A DNA stretch of 64,000 bases, taken from the NCBI GenBank assembly GCA_009746045.1, contig RPFO01000219.1, forward strand, positions 1,022,501-1,086,500, read 5' to 3'. The notes beneath the pieces were generated by a model. That model ran no database searches. It saw only the letters and a program-made list of their open reading frames with translations, and had not been told where the DNA came from. Below are positions 21,301 through 33,900 of this stretch, piece by piece. The DNA comes from Mesostigma viride. Taxonomy: Eukaryota > Streptophyta > Mesostigmatophyceae > Mesostigmatales > Mesostigmataceae. Positions within the stretch are counted from its first letter, which is position 1. Every line of letters starts with the position of its first letter. Made by a program: the position numbers and the translations under genes.

Positions 21301-23548
21301 GACCTGGCGGCTGGTCGCGTTCCTCCCGCTGCGCGCGAGTGGTTAGCGGGCGCTCGCCTCCTCGCTCTGCTCAAGGGTGTCTTGCCCCCCCCGAGGGCAA
21401 GGTGCGCCCGATCGCCTGCGGTGAGGTGCTCCGCAAGCTCGTGGGCAAAGTGATCTGCCGCCAAAAGGCGCCCGAGCTCCGTGCCTTTTTCTGCCCGCCC
21501 CTCGCAGCGGGTGAGACCTCGGTGGCGGCCCAGCTGGGGGTGACGACTCCAGGCGGGGCGGATATCCTCATCCATTCGGTGCAGGCCTACCTCGAGGCCC
21601 ACCCCACCCACGCTGTCGTCAAGGTCGACTGCCACAACGCGTTCAACAGTCTGTCCCGCGCCAGCATGTTTGCGGCCGTCATGGAGTCCTTCGAGGACTT
21701 GTACGCTTGGACAGCCGTGTGCTACGGCCAGCCCGGCCAACTGGTTCACATCATGGAGGACGGCACTCGCGGCGGCCTGCTGTCGCGGTCGGGCACCCAG
21801 CAAGGGGACCCCCTGGGACCCCTGTACTTTGCCGCCCCCCTCCAGGGTTGCCTCCAAGCGGTCCATGCTGCCCACCCGGCGGTCGCTATTCAGGCCTACT
21901 TGGATGATATCTACCTTCTGGGCCCTGTGCCGGACACCACCGCGGCTCTGCTGGCACTGCAGACCGCGGTGGCCGACATCAACCTCCAGTTGACCCTGGC
22001 CAAGTGCGCGGTGTACTCGCCCCAAGGTGATTGCTCCGGCTTTCCGCCCCAGCTCTTGGGCCGGGACGAGCGCCTCCATGGGTTGGATGTCCTCGGCGTT
22101 CCGGTTGGCGACCCCGCGTTTGTCATCGATGCTCTGCGGGCCGCCCTCGAGGCACGCACTGAGGTACTGCCCTTGATTGCGCGCCTTCATGATTCGCAGA
22201 CCAAGGGTCTGCTTCTGTGGTTTTGCGCTCACCCTCGCGTCGTTCACTGGCTCCGGGGCGCTCTTCCGCTCAGGTCCGGCTGGCCGCCGAGGGCCACGAC
22301 GAACGCATCCAGTCGGCCTTGGCGCAGCTGGTCCCGGGCCCCGACCTCCCGCCACATGCTATTCGCATTGCCTCCCTGCCTGCACGGATGGGTGGCTGCG
22401 GTCTGACTCGTGCCGCCCGGCTGGCCCCAGCAGCATTTTTGGGCTCCGTCGCTCAGTCGTGGGCGGAAAGCTGCCGGCTCCTGCCCCTTTTGGCAACGGC
22501 AGCGCCTGACCTCCTGGACCCCAGCAGCCCTTTGCCCTTCGTCACCGCCATCCAGGAGGCCTATGCTGAGATCCAGCAGGCCTGTTCTCCCGTCCGTGCC
22601 GCTCAGGCGGTACAGCGCCACCTCCCTCGCGGCACTCCCTCGGTCGCCTCCGTTCAATCTCCCGCCGCATTCCCTGCTCGCGTCATCGATAAACACCAGA
22701 AAACCTACGCGGGTATTCTGCACACGGCTGATTGGATTGCTCTTTTCGCGGACCTCAACGCCCAGGGACGTGCGTGGCTGTTCTCGCTTTCCTTGCGGAG
22801 TGTGGGCTCGGCGTACCTTCGTGCTCTTCCCATGGCCCCCCCATTCGCCTTGGCTCCCAGCCACTACTCGGTGGCGCTCCGGCACCAGCTATTTGCCCCG
22901 CAGCCTCTTGTTCCGGCCGGGCGGCCTTGTGGTAGCTGTGGGCAGCCGCTGGATCCCACGGGGACTCACTACCTTGCCTGCATGGGGGGCCAACAGAATC
23001 AGAATTGGTATTTGTATTTGCACACTGTCCTCCTGACGGTGGTGCTCGCCATGATTCGGTCGGTTTTCCCCCACGCGAACATCCGGTCCGAGGATGCGGA
23101 TGGCGCTGCCTTCTATTCCCCCAACCACCGGCCTGACATCGTGGTGCTGGACTTTGAGGGGGGTGGCCGGCATCTGCTTATTGACGTTTCGGTGGCGCGG
23201 CCCTTGGCTCTTAGCCACGTGGCTGGGGCCTCCCTCACGGCAGGTTACACGGCGGACCGGGCGGAGCGGGCCAAGCTCCTGGCCTACGGCGACGTCGGGC
23301 ACCATCGTGTGGTGCCCTTTGTCCTGGAGGAGTTTGGGGCCATGGGGCCCCTGACCTCCGCCTTCTTCAAGGAGTGTTGCCGGCTCCGGGAGGACCGGCT
23401 GGACCTGGAGGGCCAGCGGGCCCCATGGTCGGCGCGGACCTGGACGTCATATTGGCGTCAGCGCTTGTCGGTGGCGCTGACTCGGGCCATGGCTGACATC
23501 ATGCTCCGCCGTACGCGGGCTGATTTTGCGGTGCAGCAGGGCTATTAG
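18388..23548 (+). CDS. Retroelement polyprotein: PHD, RING, C2H2, RT, RLE
   Basis: The ORF starts at ATG 18388 (MDDPRPPSP) and ends at TAG 23548, but it is read in five successive frame changes. Each is in the direction of one missing base. At least two (about 19205 and 21390) are at long C runs. In order it encodes:
- a PHD finger (VCEVCRSG, LVCDACNSGWHLQC, WTCPRC);
- a RING-H2 finger near 19830-19970 (CAICLEPF, CGHTFHQAC, CPLC);
- C2H2-like fingers near 20390-20550;
- the RT, with KVRPIACGEV, VKVDCHNAFNS, QQGDPLGPL and YLDD (about 21900);
- a C-terminal CCHC motif (CGSCG...THYLAC);
- a PD-(D/E)XK endonuclease signature (RPDIVVLD then LLIDVSV).
The last two are typical of R2-type elements. 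The RING suggests ubiquitin-ligase activity and the PHD suggests histone-tail binding; both roles are inferred. Confidence 0.75.
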
Positions 23549-23740
23549 GTTCCTCCCGTTAGGCGTTTCCATTGGTCTTATCGTAGTATAGAGCTTTGAC
23601 ATGGCTCTGTATATAGGTTTATAGCTGGGCGTTTGCTTTGGTTTGAGTGATTTCACTCTGTTGTAAGTAATTATATTTTTTAAATATATACATGATCTGG
23701 ATAATATTATACACTTCCTTAAAAGAGCATGAATCGAGCT

Positions 23741-26700
23741 TTACAATTCAGGACAAGGAACTCGTTTGCAAATCACGGCTGAAAGGCAAGTGCTCACAAC
23801 GAAGCACGTGCTCTCAAGGCTGTCCACCTCGTCCAACCAAGCCCGGGCGAGCTGGCCTAGGTACTGAACAGGTCTCTTCTTGGCCAAGTTCGTGAGCCGT
23901 TTCTCGACGTCTGTCGGAATGGTCAAGATGGCCTGGCGATTGTTAGCTGGGTTGACAACAATGGTGTGTTCGAACCCCGCGTCCATGCACAGGTAGCAAT
24001 TGACCAAGTTTGGCTGTTCAGCTTGCGCATCGGCGTCCATTTTGAACATCGTCGCCATACCCGGAAATCTGTCCCAGTAGCGCACCCCCACCACCCATTG
24101 TCCCTTACGGAACAACTCCCTATCGACCTTGCCGTTTCTGTCGGCCACTCGCCTCACGAAAGTAGCGGCCACCTGATAAGGCTCCTGCAAGACTTCCGCT
24201 AGCCAATATGGATGATCTGGATCGTGGGACTCATCACCAGAGTAGGACTCGACGGCAAAAATGTCTCGCAGCTTCAGTCTCCTTCCCATCATCGTCCTCT
24301 CTGCCTGTAGTCTGTTCAGTCGCGTCCCTGCGTGCCCCCCTTGTCCGTTTGGGTTCCTTTGCACTGGCTCCCCCAGTTTGTGGAGCTTCATCCGAGCACC
24401 TCCCACATTCCAGCCGTCCATGTCGGTCCACTCCTTTCGACAATCCCACCACCTTTCCTCGGCGCACGCACCGCCACAATAGCAGGAATACTGGCGCAGC
24501 ATTAAGCGCGTCACATTCGACTTGTCCATGCGCCACCAGTGCGCCTTCTTCACTCCTTTGATTTCGCCGCGCCCTGGGCTGTAAGGAAGCACCTGCGCGT
24601 CGAAGACAAGATTTGCACAAGGGAAAGTTGAAGTTACGAGACCATCGAGCTAGTTGTGTTTTATTAAGCACTCCTGATCGCCAGGACTCCAAGAACGCCC
24701 TAGAAACGACGGCCGGCGTAACTATTCCCTGAACGAGGACTGTACACTTAATTACCTCGGGGAACTCGAAGAAGTTACGCCTGGTCGTTGTGGTCCCGCC
24801 CACCGCCCCCGACGCCAGATTCTCCACCAACTGGGCGGCCGTCTGTTTGTCCTGGTTCTCTTCCCTGATGTGCCACCTCCTCAACATGCACTTCACAGTC
24901 CCACCAGCTCCATCCACCTCCCCCTTTCCGTGCTGCTCCCCAAAGTAATTCCACTCAAATGACTCCAGGTGCGGATCCTCCGTCAGCAGCCGGGCCACTT
25001 CCGCGATCACATTCCTTGACTTGAACTGCATGGAGCAATTGTCCGACCACCCAATGAAGCGCTTCACCTCTACCCCTTCTGACCGTAGTGTCGCCAGGAT
25101 TTTGAGGATAGCAAAACGGAGGGCCCGCCCGTCCCTTTTCATTCCGCCCTGTCCGATGAAGTGAAACTCCCTTCTCACGACCTTTCCCGACGCTGGATCC
25201 AAGTAGCGCACGATCCAGGGCATAAGGACGAATGTGACTGGATGCCAATACTGTGCTTGGAGATTGTGATAGGTGTAAGACTGGTAGTTCTCGGCGTAAT
25301 CTGTGTGGCATACAAGGTCCCCCACCCGCATCCTTGAGAGACATTCCTTGGAGGCGTCCGCTTGCCACCACGCGTTGAAGCAATGCTGGATGAAGTCCGG
25401 CCACTTGTCCACAATTGCCTCCTTTAGCTCCGTTGGTGTGGACTTGACGTCGACTTGCGTCAATCGCTGCCCACCAGCCTTTGCGATCTCGTCACAGTCG
25501 TCCTGCATATGCGCAGTGTGCACATACAGAAAAGACATCAACTTCGACCCACCAATGACCTGTAGAAAGAAAAAAGACAGGACCTCAGGAAAAATTGAAA
25601 AAGAAACGCCTTGGGGCGCAACCACTCCACTAAAAATTACCTCTGGCCCAAGAACCTCAGGAAACATTGCAAAAGAAACGCCTTGGGGCGCAACCACTCC
25701 ACTAAAAATTACCTCTGGCCCAAGAACCGCACCCGGCGGCACATCCTGCATCTCGTATCTGGTCCATGAAATCAGGTGGTTGGAAGCCTCCTCCCGTTCG
25801 CATAACATGAAGTTCCGAATTCCACACTTGGGAGCCCGGCAAGTGCCCAACACACAAGCCTTACGCCGGATCGAGCAAACCCCCAACTCCTCGCCCAGGT
25901 CATGATCGGGCACCCCTTCCTCGTCGTCCAGCACCCTCCCATGCATGGGCAGATCCTCAAGTTCGCCCTGAAAAGGCTGAACCTGCGGCCGCGACGACCC
26001 CACAGACGACCTCGAACCTCCCCCCTCCCTCATCCCCTCCACCTCACAAGTAAACTTGTTCACCCACTCTGTCGTGTGAGTGGCTTTGAAAATGGAACAT
26101 GTGGGCACGGACGACCCCACGTCGAGCTGGCTACCATGATCGCACGCGTGGCATTCAGGTCCGCACTCGCATCTGGCATGAAAAGTTGCACGAAATTTGG
26201 CCAACCCCCCAACCATGGACTGCATGGTAGTGTGGTGCTGGCATGCGCACAAGTTCCGCATTTTCCACCGCCCCTTGACGCATGCGGGCATATGCTTGCA
26301 AAAAGTAGTGTATCCCACATGAACTGTGCTCTTCTGATTCGTGCGTAGCATTGACATCCCTGCCTCCGTCTCCAAAATCACCTGATTTCCCCCCCTCACA
26401 CCCTCCTCTCCCCCCCCCCCCCCCCCCTCCCTACTGTCCATCCGCCGCGGTGGCTTCAACTCCGGATGGCGGGAAATAAACACTTCGTAAATCTTCGACT
26501 TGGAGACAGTATAGTAGCGCGCACCCTCCGAAAACGCTAGTGTATGTTTGTAATCCTTTCTTGTCCATTCACAATGAACATCCTTCATGTTCGGAGACGC
26601 CCGCGTCAAGTTATCATCCCTCCAGCACGCTTGTATCAGGGCAATCACTTCCGTCGGAAGCTCGTTTTTCCTCTTTCTCCTCTCTGGCGCACTCAGCAAA

Positions 26701-27211
26701 AGGTCGTCCTCCCCTTCTTCCATTCCATCCCTGTGACCCCGAACAGTTGCGACAAAGCGCCTGTCAATCCCGAACGCGCGCTCCACAATCCTGTCCGGGA
26801 CGCCCTCCATTGCCTTCGTAACAAGTCCACACAAGGCCCACCTAAGCCCACGATCCTTCTCAGATGTTCCCAAGTCGCCAAAAGCCTTCTTGATGGTATC
26901 CCGAAGAGATTCCGCCCAACTTTCAGGAAGCCCGTCGTCACAGTTCTTCCTCTTCTTAATGCCGTTGCTCTCCGCCACCATGGCATTTAGTCTTGAAGCT
27001 GCGCAAGACAGAACCTCCGCGCTCATCTCTGGCGTCCTGTGGTTGTTTGCTTTCACGTGTTCCGCCATGATAGGAAAGATGGCATTGGCAATTTTGTACC
27101 CCTTGTTCTCGATGTACTTGTCGCTCCAGGGACCGCAAAGTGCAGGCTCCCGGTCGTCCTTGGACAAGGGACGCGAACCGTCGGAAACGGCCCCCCGCCC
27201 CGATGCGCCAT
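23741..27211 (-). CDS. DDE-type transposase-like protein, with introns
   Basis: A minus-strand gene of about 1,200 codons. A plausible start is ATG 27211 (MAHRGGG), which enters the main frame if one C is missing from the C run near 27191-27196. Otherwise the first exon is unclear. The catalytic core carries HTDYAENYQ, then WSDNCSMQFKS, then YFGEQHGKGEVDGAGG, a motif series I know from a transposase-like family in animals and algae. The acidic residues fit a DDE/D triad. An N-terminal Cys/His cluster (CKHMPAC, CACQHH, CECGPECHAC) may bind DNA. The C-terminal exon (24592-23741) has HWWRMDKSNVTR and CYCGGAC and ends TAA. Introns are predicted at 24593-24755 and 25560-25712. I cannot place it in a named superfamily. 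Confidence 0.65.
24593..24755 (-). other. Predicted transposase intron, 163 bp
   Basis: On the minus strand the donor is GAG|GTAATTAAG at 24755 and the acceptor is GACGCGCAG at 24593. Removal joins ...EFPE to VLPYSPGRGE in phase 0, restoring the conserved C-terminal exon. Inside it lies a copy of the ACGACGGCCGGCGTAACT word found repeatedly at 27.3-27.9 kb. Confidence 0.65.
25560..25712 (-). other. Predicted intron with duplicated donor
   Basis: A 72-base tandem duplication gives two identical donors (GAG|GTAATTTTTAG at 25712 and 25640) before one acceptor (TTTCTTTCTACAG at 25560). The whole region is also open in frame, so unspliced, short and long versions would all keep the reading frame. 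Confidence 0.55.
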
Positions 27212-27339
27212 CAGACTTTGGTCAGACGGCAGCTGATTTTTTTCGCCTCTTAATCCCGCGGCACCGAAAGCCCTGAGGATGAGTAATGATAAATAATCAC
27301 CATTAAAGACACGACGAAAACGATGGGCATCAAACAAGA

Positions 27340-27910
27340 ACGACAAGCGTCATTAATAACGCCGGCCGGCGCAACTGGATGCATGTAAACCATACAAAAG
27401 TGATTTTATGAAACACATACAGTTTGTCATTAATAACGACGGCCGGCGTAACTCGGGCGCAATTAAAAACCATTAAGAAGCAACTCAGGATATGCGGGCA
27501 GAAATCCTTCAGGTGTAAAAAAGATGTACAAACACAATTTTGGTAATCGGGCCTGATTGCGCAACTGCAAGATACCATTGGAAACGCCGGCCGGCGCAAC
27601 TGGATGCATGTAAACCATACAAAAGTGATTTGCACAAAACCCCTACAATTTGTCATGAGTAACGACGGCCGGCGTAACTCGGTTGCATTTGAAAACCACA
27701 AAGAAGCAACTCAGGTAGTGAAGGCGGAAATCCCAGAGGTGATAAAATGTTTACCAACACAAAATGTTGATAAGCGTGCAAGCTTTTGCAAGTGCGCGCA
27801 AGATACCATTGGAAACGCCGGCCGGCGCAACTGGAACACCAAAACAAAAAACTTGATTTGCACGAAACCCATTCAGTTCATCATGGATAACGACGGCCGG
27901 CGCAACTTAA
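27340..27910. repeat. About 230-bp tandem repeat with GGCCGGCG words
   Basis: The palindromic GCCGGCCGGC occurs at 27361, 27586 and 27827. A related CGACGGCCGGCG occurs at about 27438, 27664 and 27890. Periods are about 225-240 bases over 2.5 copies. The array sits just upstream of the transposase gene, and one copy of the word lies inside its intron. Subterminal transposase-binding repeats are a reasonable reading but unproven. Confidence 0.6.
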
Positions 27911-28194
27911 TGGCACTCACCACTTTCACCAAATGCCATGTCGCCATTATATTGAGGAAAGCGAAGTATGCCCACTTGAAGCTGTGGTCTGCAGAACATT
28001 GACACAAAATATGCATGGTATTTCAAGCAATGAATGGTATGTGTCAGGCATCAATGTCTTTATTGTATCCAAATGTGGTTAGGACGGAGGTTTACATTGG
28101 TAGCTATTTTAAGACAATGGCGTATAACCAAACATTGCACACACTCAAGAGTGTACTTATGCTGAACTGGAAAGGAACATTAAACAGCAATAAG

Positions 28195-28380
28195 GTAGAT
28201 ATTTTTCTTTTACATTTTAATTTTTTATTTACTATTTTATATAATATTATATTATATTATGTCATATAATATTATTATATTATATTATGTTATATGAAAT
28301 AACATTAAAATTAACATAAAATTTAAATTATATTTTTATTATAGTATATTATATAATATTATTATATATTATATTCACGA
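28195..28380. repeat. AT-rich TATTA tract
   Basis: About 180 bases of nearly pure A and T, made of ATATTATATTA-type words on both strands, in otherwise mixed sequence. Confidence 0.7.
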
Positions 28381-28384
28381 CGCT

Positions 28385-30190
28385 GTGTATTAATAAATGA
28401 GACACACCTACACCATCACATCGCCTTGATGTTTCCGTTTTATGGGTCCGGTCGGGCGTTGGTAGCTGGTCGACAACAATTCTACATTTCCTAAAAAAAA
28501 ATGCGACCGTGCCTAGATTCGAAGGCGCGCTGTGGCTGACCTGAACTATCGGTGAACACCTCGGCGTCACTTGACCGGTCTAGGTTGACATTTCGGCAGA
28601 GTAACGCTGCTTAAAGGATCATTGCGTAGTTCGCGCAATTTGGCTCTTTATATATGTTTTTGGAGACGACGAGCAAGCATCCGATTGGTCAGCCAATTCC
28701 TGTCCAGTCCTCGGACAGTGTCCAATCCGGTGCTTGGGATCCAGAAAACGTGCTCGAGCCTGGCCACTCTTTCGCGGGCGCCGCGCTAGTGGCGTCGCGC
28801 CCAAACCTGACCAGGCCATAGGAAAGGGCGGGGGCGAATGCAAGAATTATTGTTATAACCTGACCTGTCCTGGGGAAGGTCCGGGGCGAATGCAAGAATT
28901 AATATACCTGCGTATGCAACCAACACGGCCGATCCACATACATAATCCGACTGAGCTGGACGGTACGGACCAAATTTCGGTGCAAATTGAGGCCCAAAAG
29001 CTATGTCGGCTGATTTAATGGCGGTGACTGCCTTTAGACGAAACGTGACAAATCTGGCACGCGGAAAGCAGAAAAATGCTCGATTGTTGGAGAAAATTAG
29101 TTAGTGATTCTAATTTATGGCGGGATGGTTGCGATCTATAATGTCGCGGGCTTTTTTTCTTTGCCATCGGCAGGGGGGGTCCGGCCTGAATTTCTGTCGG
29201 GATGAATAAAGTATAATGGATGCCTGCCGGGTTGATTGTCGATTGTTGCCAGTTTTGATGGTCGTAAGGAAAGCTAGTTTAATGATGTTTCTAAAGCCGT
29301 AAAAATTCCCGCTGCTATCTTTACCTTTCCCGTCATTTTGCGGTAAGATAACATTAGCCCTGCGCGATGCGTACTGCCCAACCACTCCATGAAAGGGTGG
29401 ACTTTCTTGTGCGCCTGGGCACGAATAAATGCCCGTTATGGTACGTTCTTGTGTTAAACGTCTTAAGCTAGCGTTTTCCTGCTTTCTTAGCTCGTTGAGC
29501 CTAAGCTTTTTGCCTTTTTCCGGCCAGATGCAGCCAGAAAGTTGCGGTCCTGGCGCTGCATCGCTGGATTCCTGGGTGTCTTTTAGCTAGTTCGTCTGTG
29601 ACGTGGCTGGCTTTCTGCAGCGCGTGGCCCGCAACCTGTCGGGAAGGTGTAATGCTTTTATTTCCATGCTTCTCTGAAATTTCTTTTGCTTTATAGACAG
29701 TTGTGTTCGAGGAAATTCACGCGGTCTTCCTAAGCAGCGGCAATATCATTTTCCCCAGACACTGACGAGCTGGCACCTGTCTCCTAAAGAGAGCGGCTCG
29801 TGCTTGTTAGAAAGGAGGCAGTGTGCATTTTGCGGGACACAATGCTTTGGTGGCACATGCGTCAGGTAGGCTGTTCCAATGGTCTCTTCATGATCACCTT
29901 TCCCACTGAGTAAATGTTAGCATTTGTCATGGTAACCAGAGCAGCTAGCCACAGGTTGGCTGGATAAAAAGTCAGCTTATTTTCTCTTTATATACTGCGT
30001 GTGTGGTCCTCCACGTGTCCGGCTTGTTGGGCATTTTGGAAGCGGGTTTATAATGTGTTGTTGGGTGGAACAACTTGGTTGTTGGCACAAAATCACACAT
30101 TATTAGCCTGAGATAGGCATGACATATGCTGCTCAGGCGTGTCGTCCTACCAGCCTTGTTGTTGAGGGTAGACTCACAAGGCTGGCTGTG
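28385..30190. other. Intergenic stretch, no gene recognised
   Basis: Open frames here are short and lack domains. A short word, GGGCGAATGCAAGAATTA, is duplicated near 28831 and 28876. I see no other structure that I can support. Confidence 0.35.
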
Positions 30191-30212
30191 CCGATGGAGG
30201 GGTGGGGCGTGC

Positions 30213-30695
30213 TAGCCCCCCCCACACCCACGCATGCATGCTAGCCCACCCCCACACCCACGCATGCATGCTAGCCCCCCCACACCCACGCATGCATGCT
30301 AGCCCCCCCCACACCCACGCATGCATGCTAGCCCACACTCACACCCACGCATGCATGCTAGCCCACCCCCACACCCACGCATGCATGCTAGCCCCCCCAC
30401 ACACCCACGCATGCATGCCAGCCCCCCCCACACCCACGCATGCATGACAGCCCCCCCACACACCCACGCATGCATGCTAGCCCCCCACACACACCCACGC
30501 ATGCATGCCAGCCCCCATACACACCCACGCATGCATGCCAGCCCCCCCCACACCCACGCATGCATGCTAGCCCCCACACACACCCACGCATGCATGCCAG
30601 CCCCCCCACACACCCACGCATGCAGGCTAGCCCCCCCCACACCCACGCATGCATGCCAGCCCACCCCCACACCCACGCGTGCATGCCAGCCCACC
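30213..30695. repeat. 28-bp minisatellite
   Basis: About 17 copies of a unit built on CACACCCACGCATGCATGC, separated by C runs of variable length. The core GCATGCATGC is palindromic. Strand composition is strongly skewed to C on the plus strand. Open frames on both strands over it are artefacts. Confidence 0.9.
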
Positions 30696-30968
30696 CCTAG
30701 CTTGAGCGTGCTTGTAAAGTTTTTGCATGGTTTATTAAAATGAGTGGAATATGTATTTATTGCATTAAATGTTAATTTTATCATGAATGAAAATGGTCAA
30801 CATTGCCGAAGTGCCCCTAAATTGCTCAATATTGTGTGCTCAAGAATTCAATGAGGATTGTCATCATGGAAACCCGCACAAATTCACGATTCCGGGCATG
30901 CATGTGAAAGTATCAAGAACAATTTTCAATTAAGAATGGTATCTCATTGTTCCATGAATCAATATGAC

Positions 30969-33900
30969 TCCATGTGTAGACAAGCCATGATGACCCCATG
31001 GGAGCCTGAATCCTCATCATTAAATACATAAATGCCACCCATGTACGTAGACGGGCCATGATGACACCATGGAGCCTGAATCCTCATCATTTACATTCCC
31101 ATGTACGTAGACGGGCATGATGACACCATGGGAGCCTGAATCCTCATCATTTTACATAAATGCCATCCATGTACGTAGGCCAGCCATGATGACACCAATG
31201 GGAGCCTGAATCCTCATCATTAATTACATACATGCCAACCATGTACGTAGACGGGCCATGATGACACCAATGGAGCCTGAATCCTCTTCATTAATTACAT
31301 AAATGCCAACCATGTACATACACGGGCAATGATGACACCATGGGAGCCTGAATCCTCATCATTTTTTTTCTTTGACACCCATGTACATACGTAGGCCAGC
31401 CATGATGACACCAATGGAGCCTGAATCCTCCTCGTTAATTACATACATGCCATCCATGTACGTAGACAAGCCATGATGACACCATGGGAGCCTGAATCCT
31501 CATCATTTTTTTTTCTTTGACATCCATGTACATACGTAGGCCAGCCATGATGACACCAATGGGAGCCTGAATCCTCATCATTAATTACATACATGCCATC
31601 CATGTACGTAGACGGGCCATGATGACACCAATGGAGCCTGAATCCTCTTCATTAATTACATAAATGCCAACCATGTACATACACGGGCAATGATGACACC
31701 ATGGGAGCCTGAATCCTCATCATTTTTTTTTTCTTTGACACCCATGTACATACGTAGGCCAGCCATGATGACACCAATGGAGCCTGAATCCTCCTCGTTA
31801 ATTACATACATGCCATCCATGTACGTAGACGGGCCATGATGACACCATGGGAGCCTGAATCCTCATCATTTTTTTTTCTTTGACATCCATGTACATACGT
31901 AGGCCAGCCATGATGACACCAATGGGAGCCTGAATCCTCATCATTAATTACATACATGCCATCCATGTACGTAGACGGGCCATGATGACACCAATGGAGC
32001 CTGAATCCTCTTCATTAATTACATAAATGCCAACCATGTACATACACGGGCAATGATGACACCATGGGAGCCTGAATCCTCATCATTTTTTTTTTCTTTG
32101 ACACCCATGTACATACGTAGGCCAGCCATGATGACACCAATGGAGCCTGAATCCTCCTCGTTAATTACATACATGCCATCCATGTACGTAGACAAGCCAT
32201 GATGACACCATGGGAGCCTGAATCCTCATCATTTACTATTCCTTGACATCCATGTACGTAGGCCAGCCATGATGACACCAATGGAGCCTGAATCCTCTTC
32301 ATTTTTTTTATGAGAGGATTCAGGTTACATAAATGCCAACCATGTAGGTAGACAAGCCATGATGACACCATGGGAGCCTGAATCCTCATCATTAATTACA
32401 TAAATGCCATCCATGTACGTAGACACGCCATGATGACACCATGGGAGCCTGAATCCTCATCATTAAGTACATACATGCCATCCATGTACGTAGACGGGCC
32501 ATGCATGATGAAACCATGGGAGCCTGAATCCTCATAATTAAATAAATACATGCACGGGCAATGATGACACCATGGGAGCCTGAATCCTCATCATTAATTA
32601 CATAATTGCCATCCATGTACGTAGACACGCCATGATGACACCATGGGAGCCTGAATCCTCATCATTAAGTACATACATGCCATCCATGTACGTAGACGGG
32701 CCATGCATGATGAAATCATGGGAGCCTGAATCCTCATCATTTTTTTTTCTTTGACATCCATGTGTACACGTAGACACGCCATGATGACACCATGGGAGCC
32801 TGAGTCCTCATCATTTTTTTTATGAGACATCCATGTACGTAGGCCAGCCATGATGACACCATGGGAGCCTGAATCCTCGTCATTTTTTTTTCTTTGACAT
32901 CCATGTACGTAGACGGGCCATGATGACACCATGGGAGCCTGAATCCTCATCATTAATTACATACATGCCATCCATGTACGTACACGGGCCATGATGACAC
33001 CATGGGAGCCTGAATCCTCATCATTTACTATTCCTTGACATCCATGTACGTAGCCCAGCCATGGAGACACCATGGGAGCCTGAATCCTCCTCATTAATTA
33101 CATAAATGCCAACCATGTACGTAGACAAGCCATGATGACACCATGGGAGCCTGAATCCTCATCATTTACTATTCCTTGACATCCATGTACGTAGGCCAGC
33201 CATGATGACACCAATGGAGCCTGAATCCTCTTCATTTTTTTTATGAGAGGATTCAGGTTACATAAATGCCAACCATGTAGGTAGACAAGCCATGATGACA
33301 CCATGGGAGCCTGAATCCTCATCATTAAATACATAAATGCCATCCATGTACGTAGACGGGCCATGATGACACCATGGGAGCCTGAATCCTCATCATTAAT
33401 TACATAAATGCCATCCATGTACGTAGACGGGCGATGATGACACCATGGGAGCCTGCATGAGTCCTCATCATTTTTTTTATGAGACATCCATGTACGTAGA
33501 CGGGCCATGATGACACCATGGGAGCCTGAATCCTCATCATTTTTTACATAAATGCCATCCATGTACGTAGACGGGCCATGATGACACCATGGGAGCCTGA
33601 ATCCTCATCATTAATTACATACATGCCATCCATGTACGTACACGGGCCATGATGACACCATGGGAGCCTGAATCCTCATCATTTACTATTCCTTGACATC
33701 CATGTACGTAGGCCAGCCATGGAGACACCATGGGAGCCTGAATCCTCCTCATTAATTACATAAATGCCATCCATGTACGTAGGCCAGCCATGATGACACC
33801 ATGGGAGCCTGAATCCTCATCATTAATTAAATAAATGCCATCCATGTACGTAGACGGGCCATGATGACACCATGGGAGCCTGAGTCCTCATCATTTTTTT

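Larger units (their letters stand above)
17016..23690 (+). mobile_element. R2-like non-LTR retroelement with zinc-finger leader
   Basis: The element consists of the 170-bp monomer array, a long multi-domain coding region and a short 3' UTR ending near 23690 in AT-rich sequence. The endonuclease type (restriction-like, after the RT) separates it from the APE LINE next door. Exact ends and any target-site duplication were not resolved. Confidence 0.6.

Noticed and set aside
27604-28002. 132-residue plus-strand frame
   Set aside because: It lies across the 230-bp tandem repeat and repeats its own sequence; no domain.
30213-30695. CRISPR-like array
   Set aside because: Regular units but no unique spacers; the variable part is only a C run, and the setting is eukaryotic.
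30202-30784. His/Pro/Met-rich and Gly/Trp/Cys-rich frames
   Set aside because: Products of the 28-bp minisatellite on both strands.
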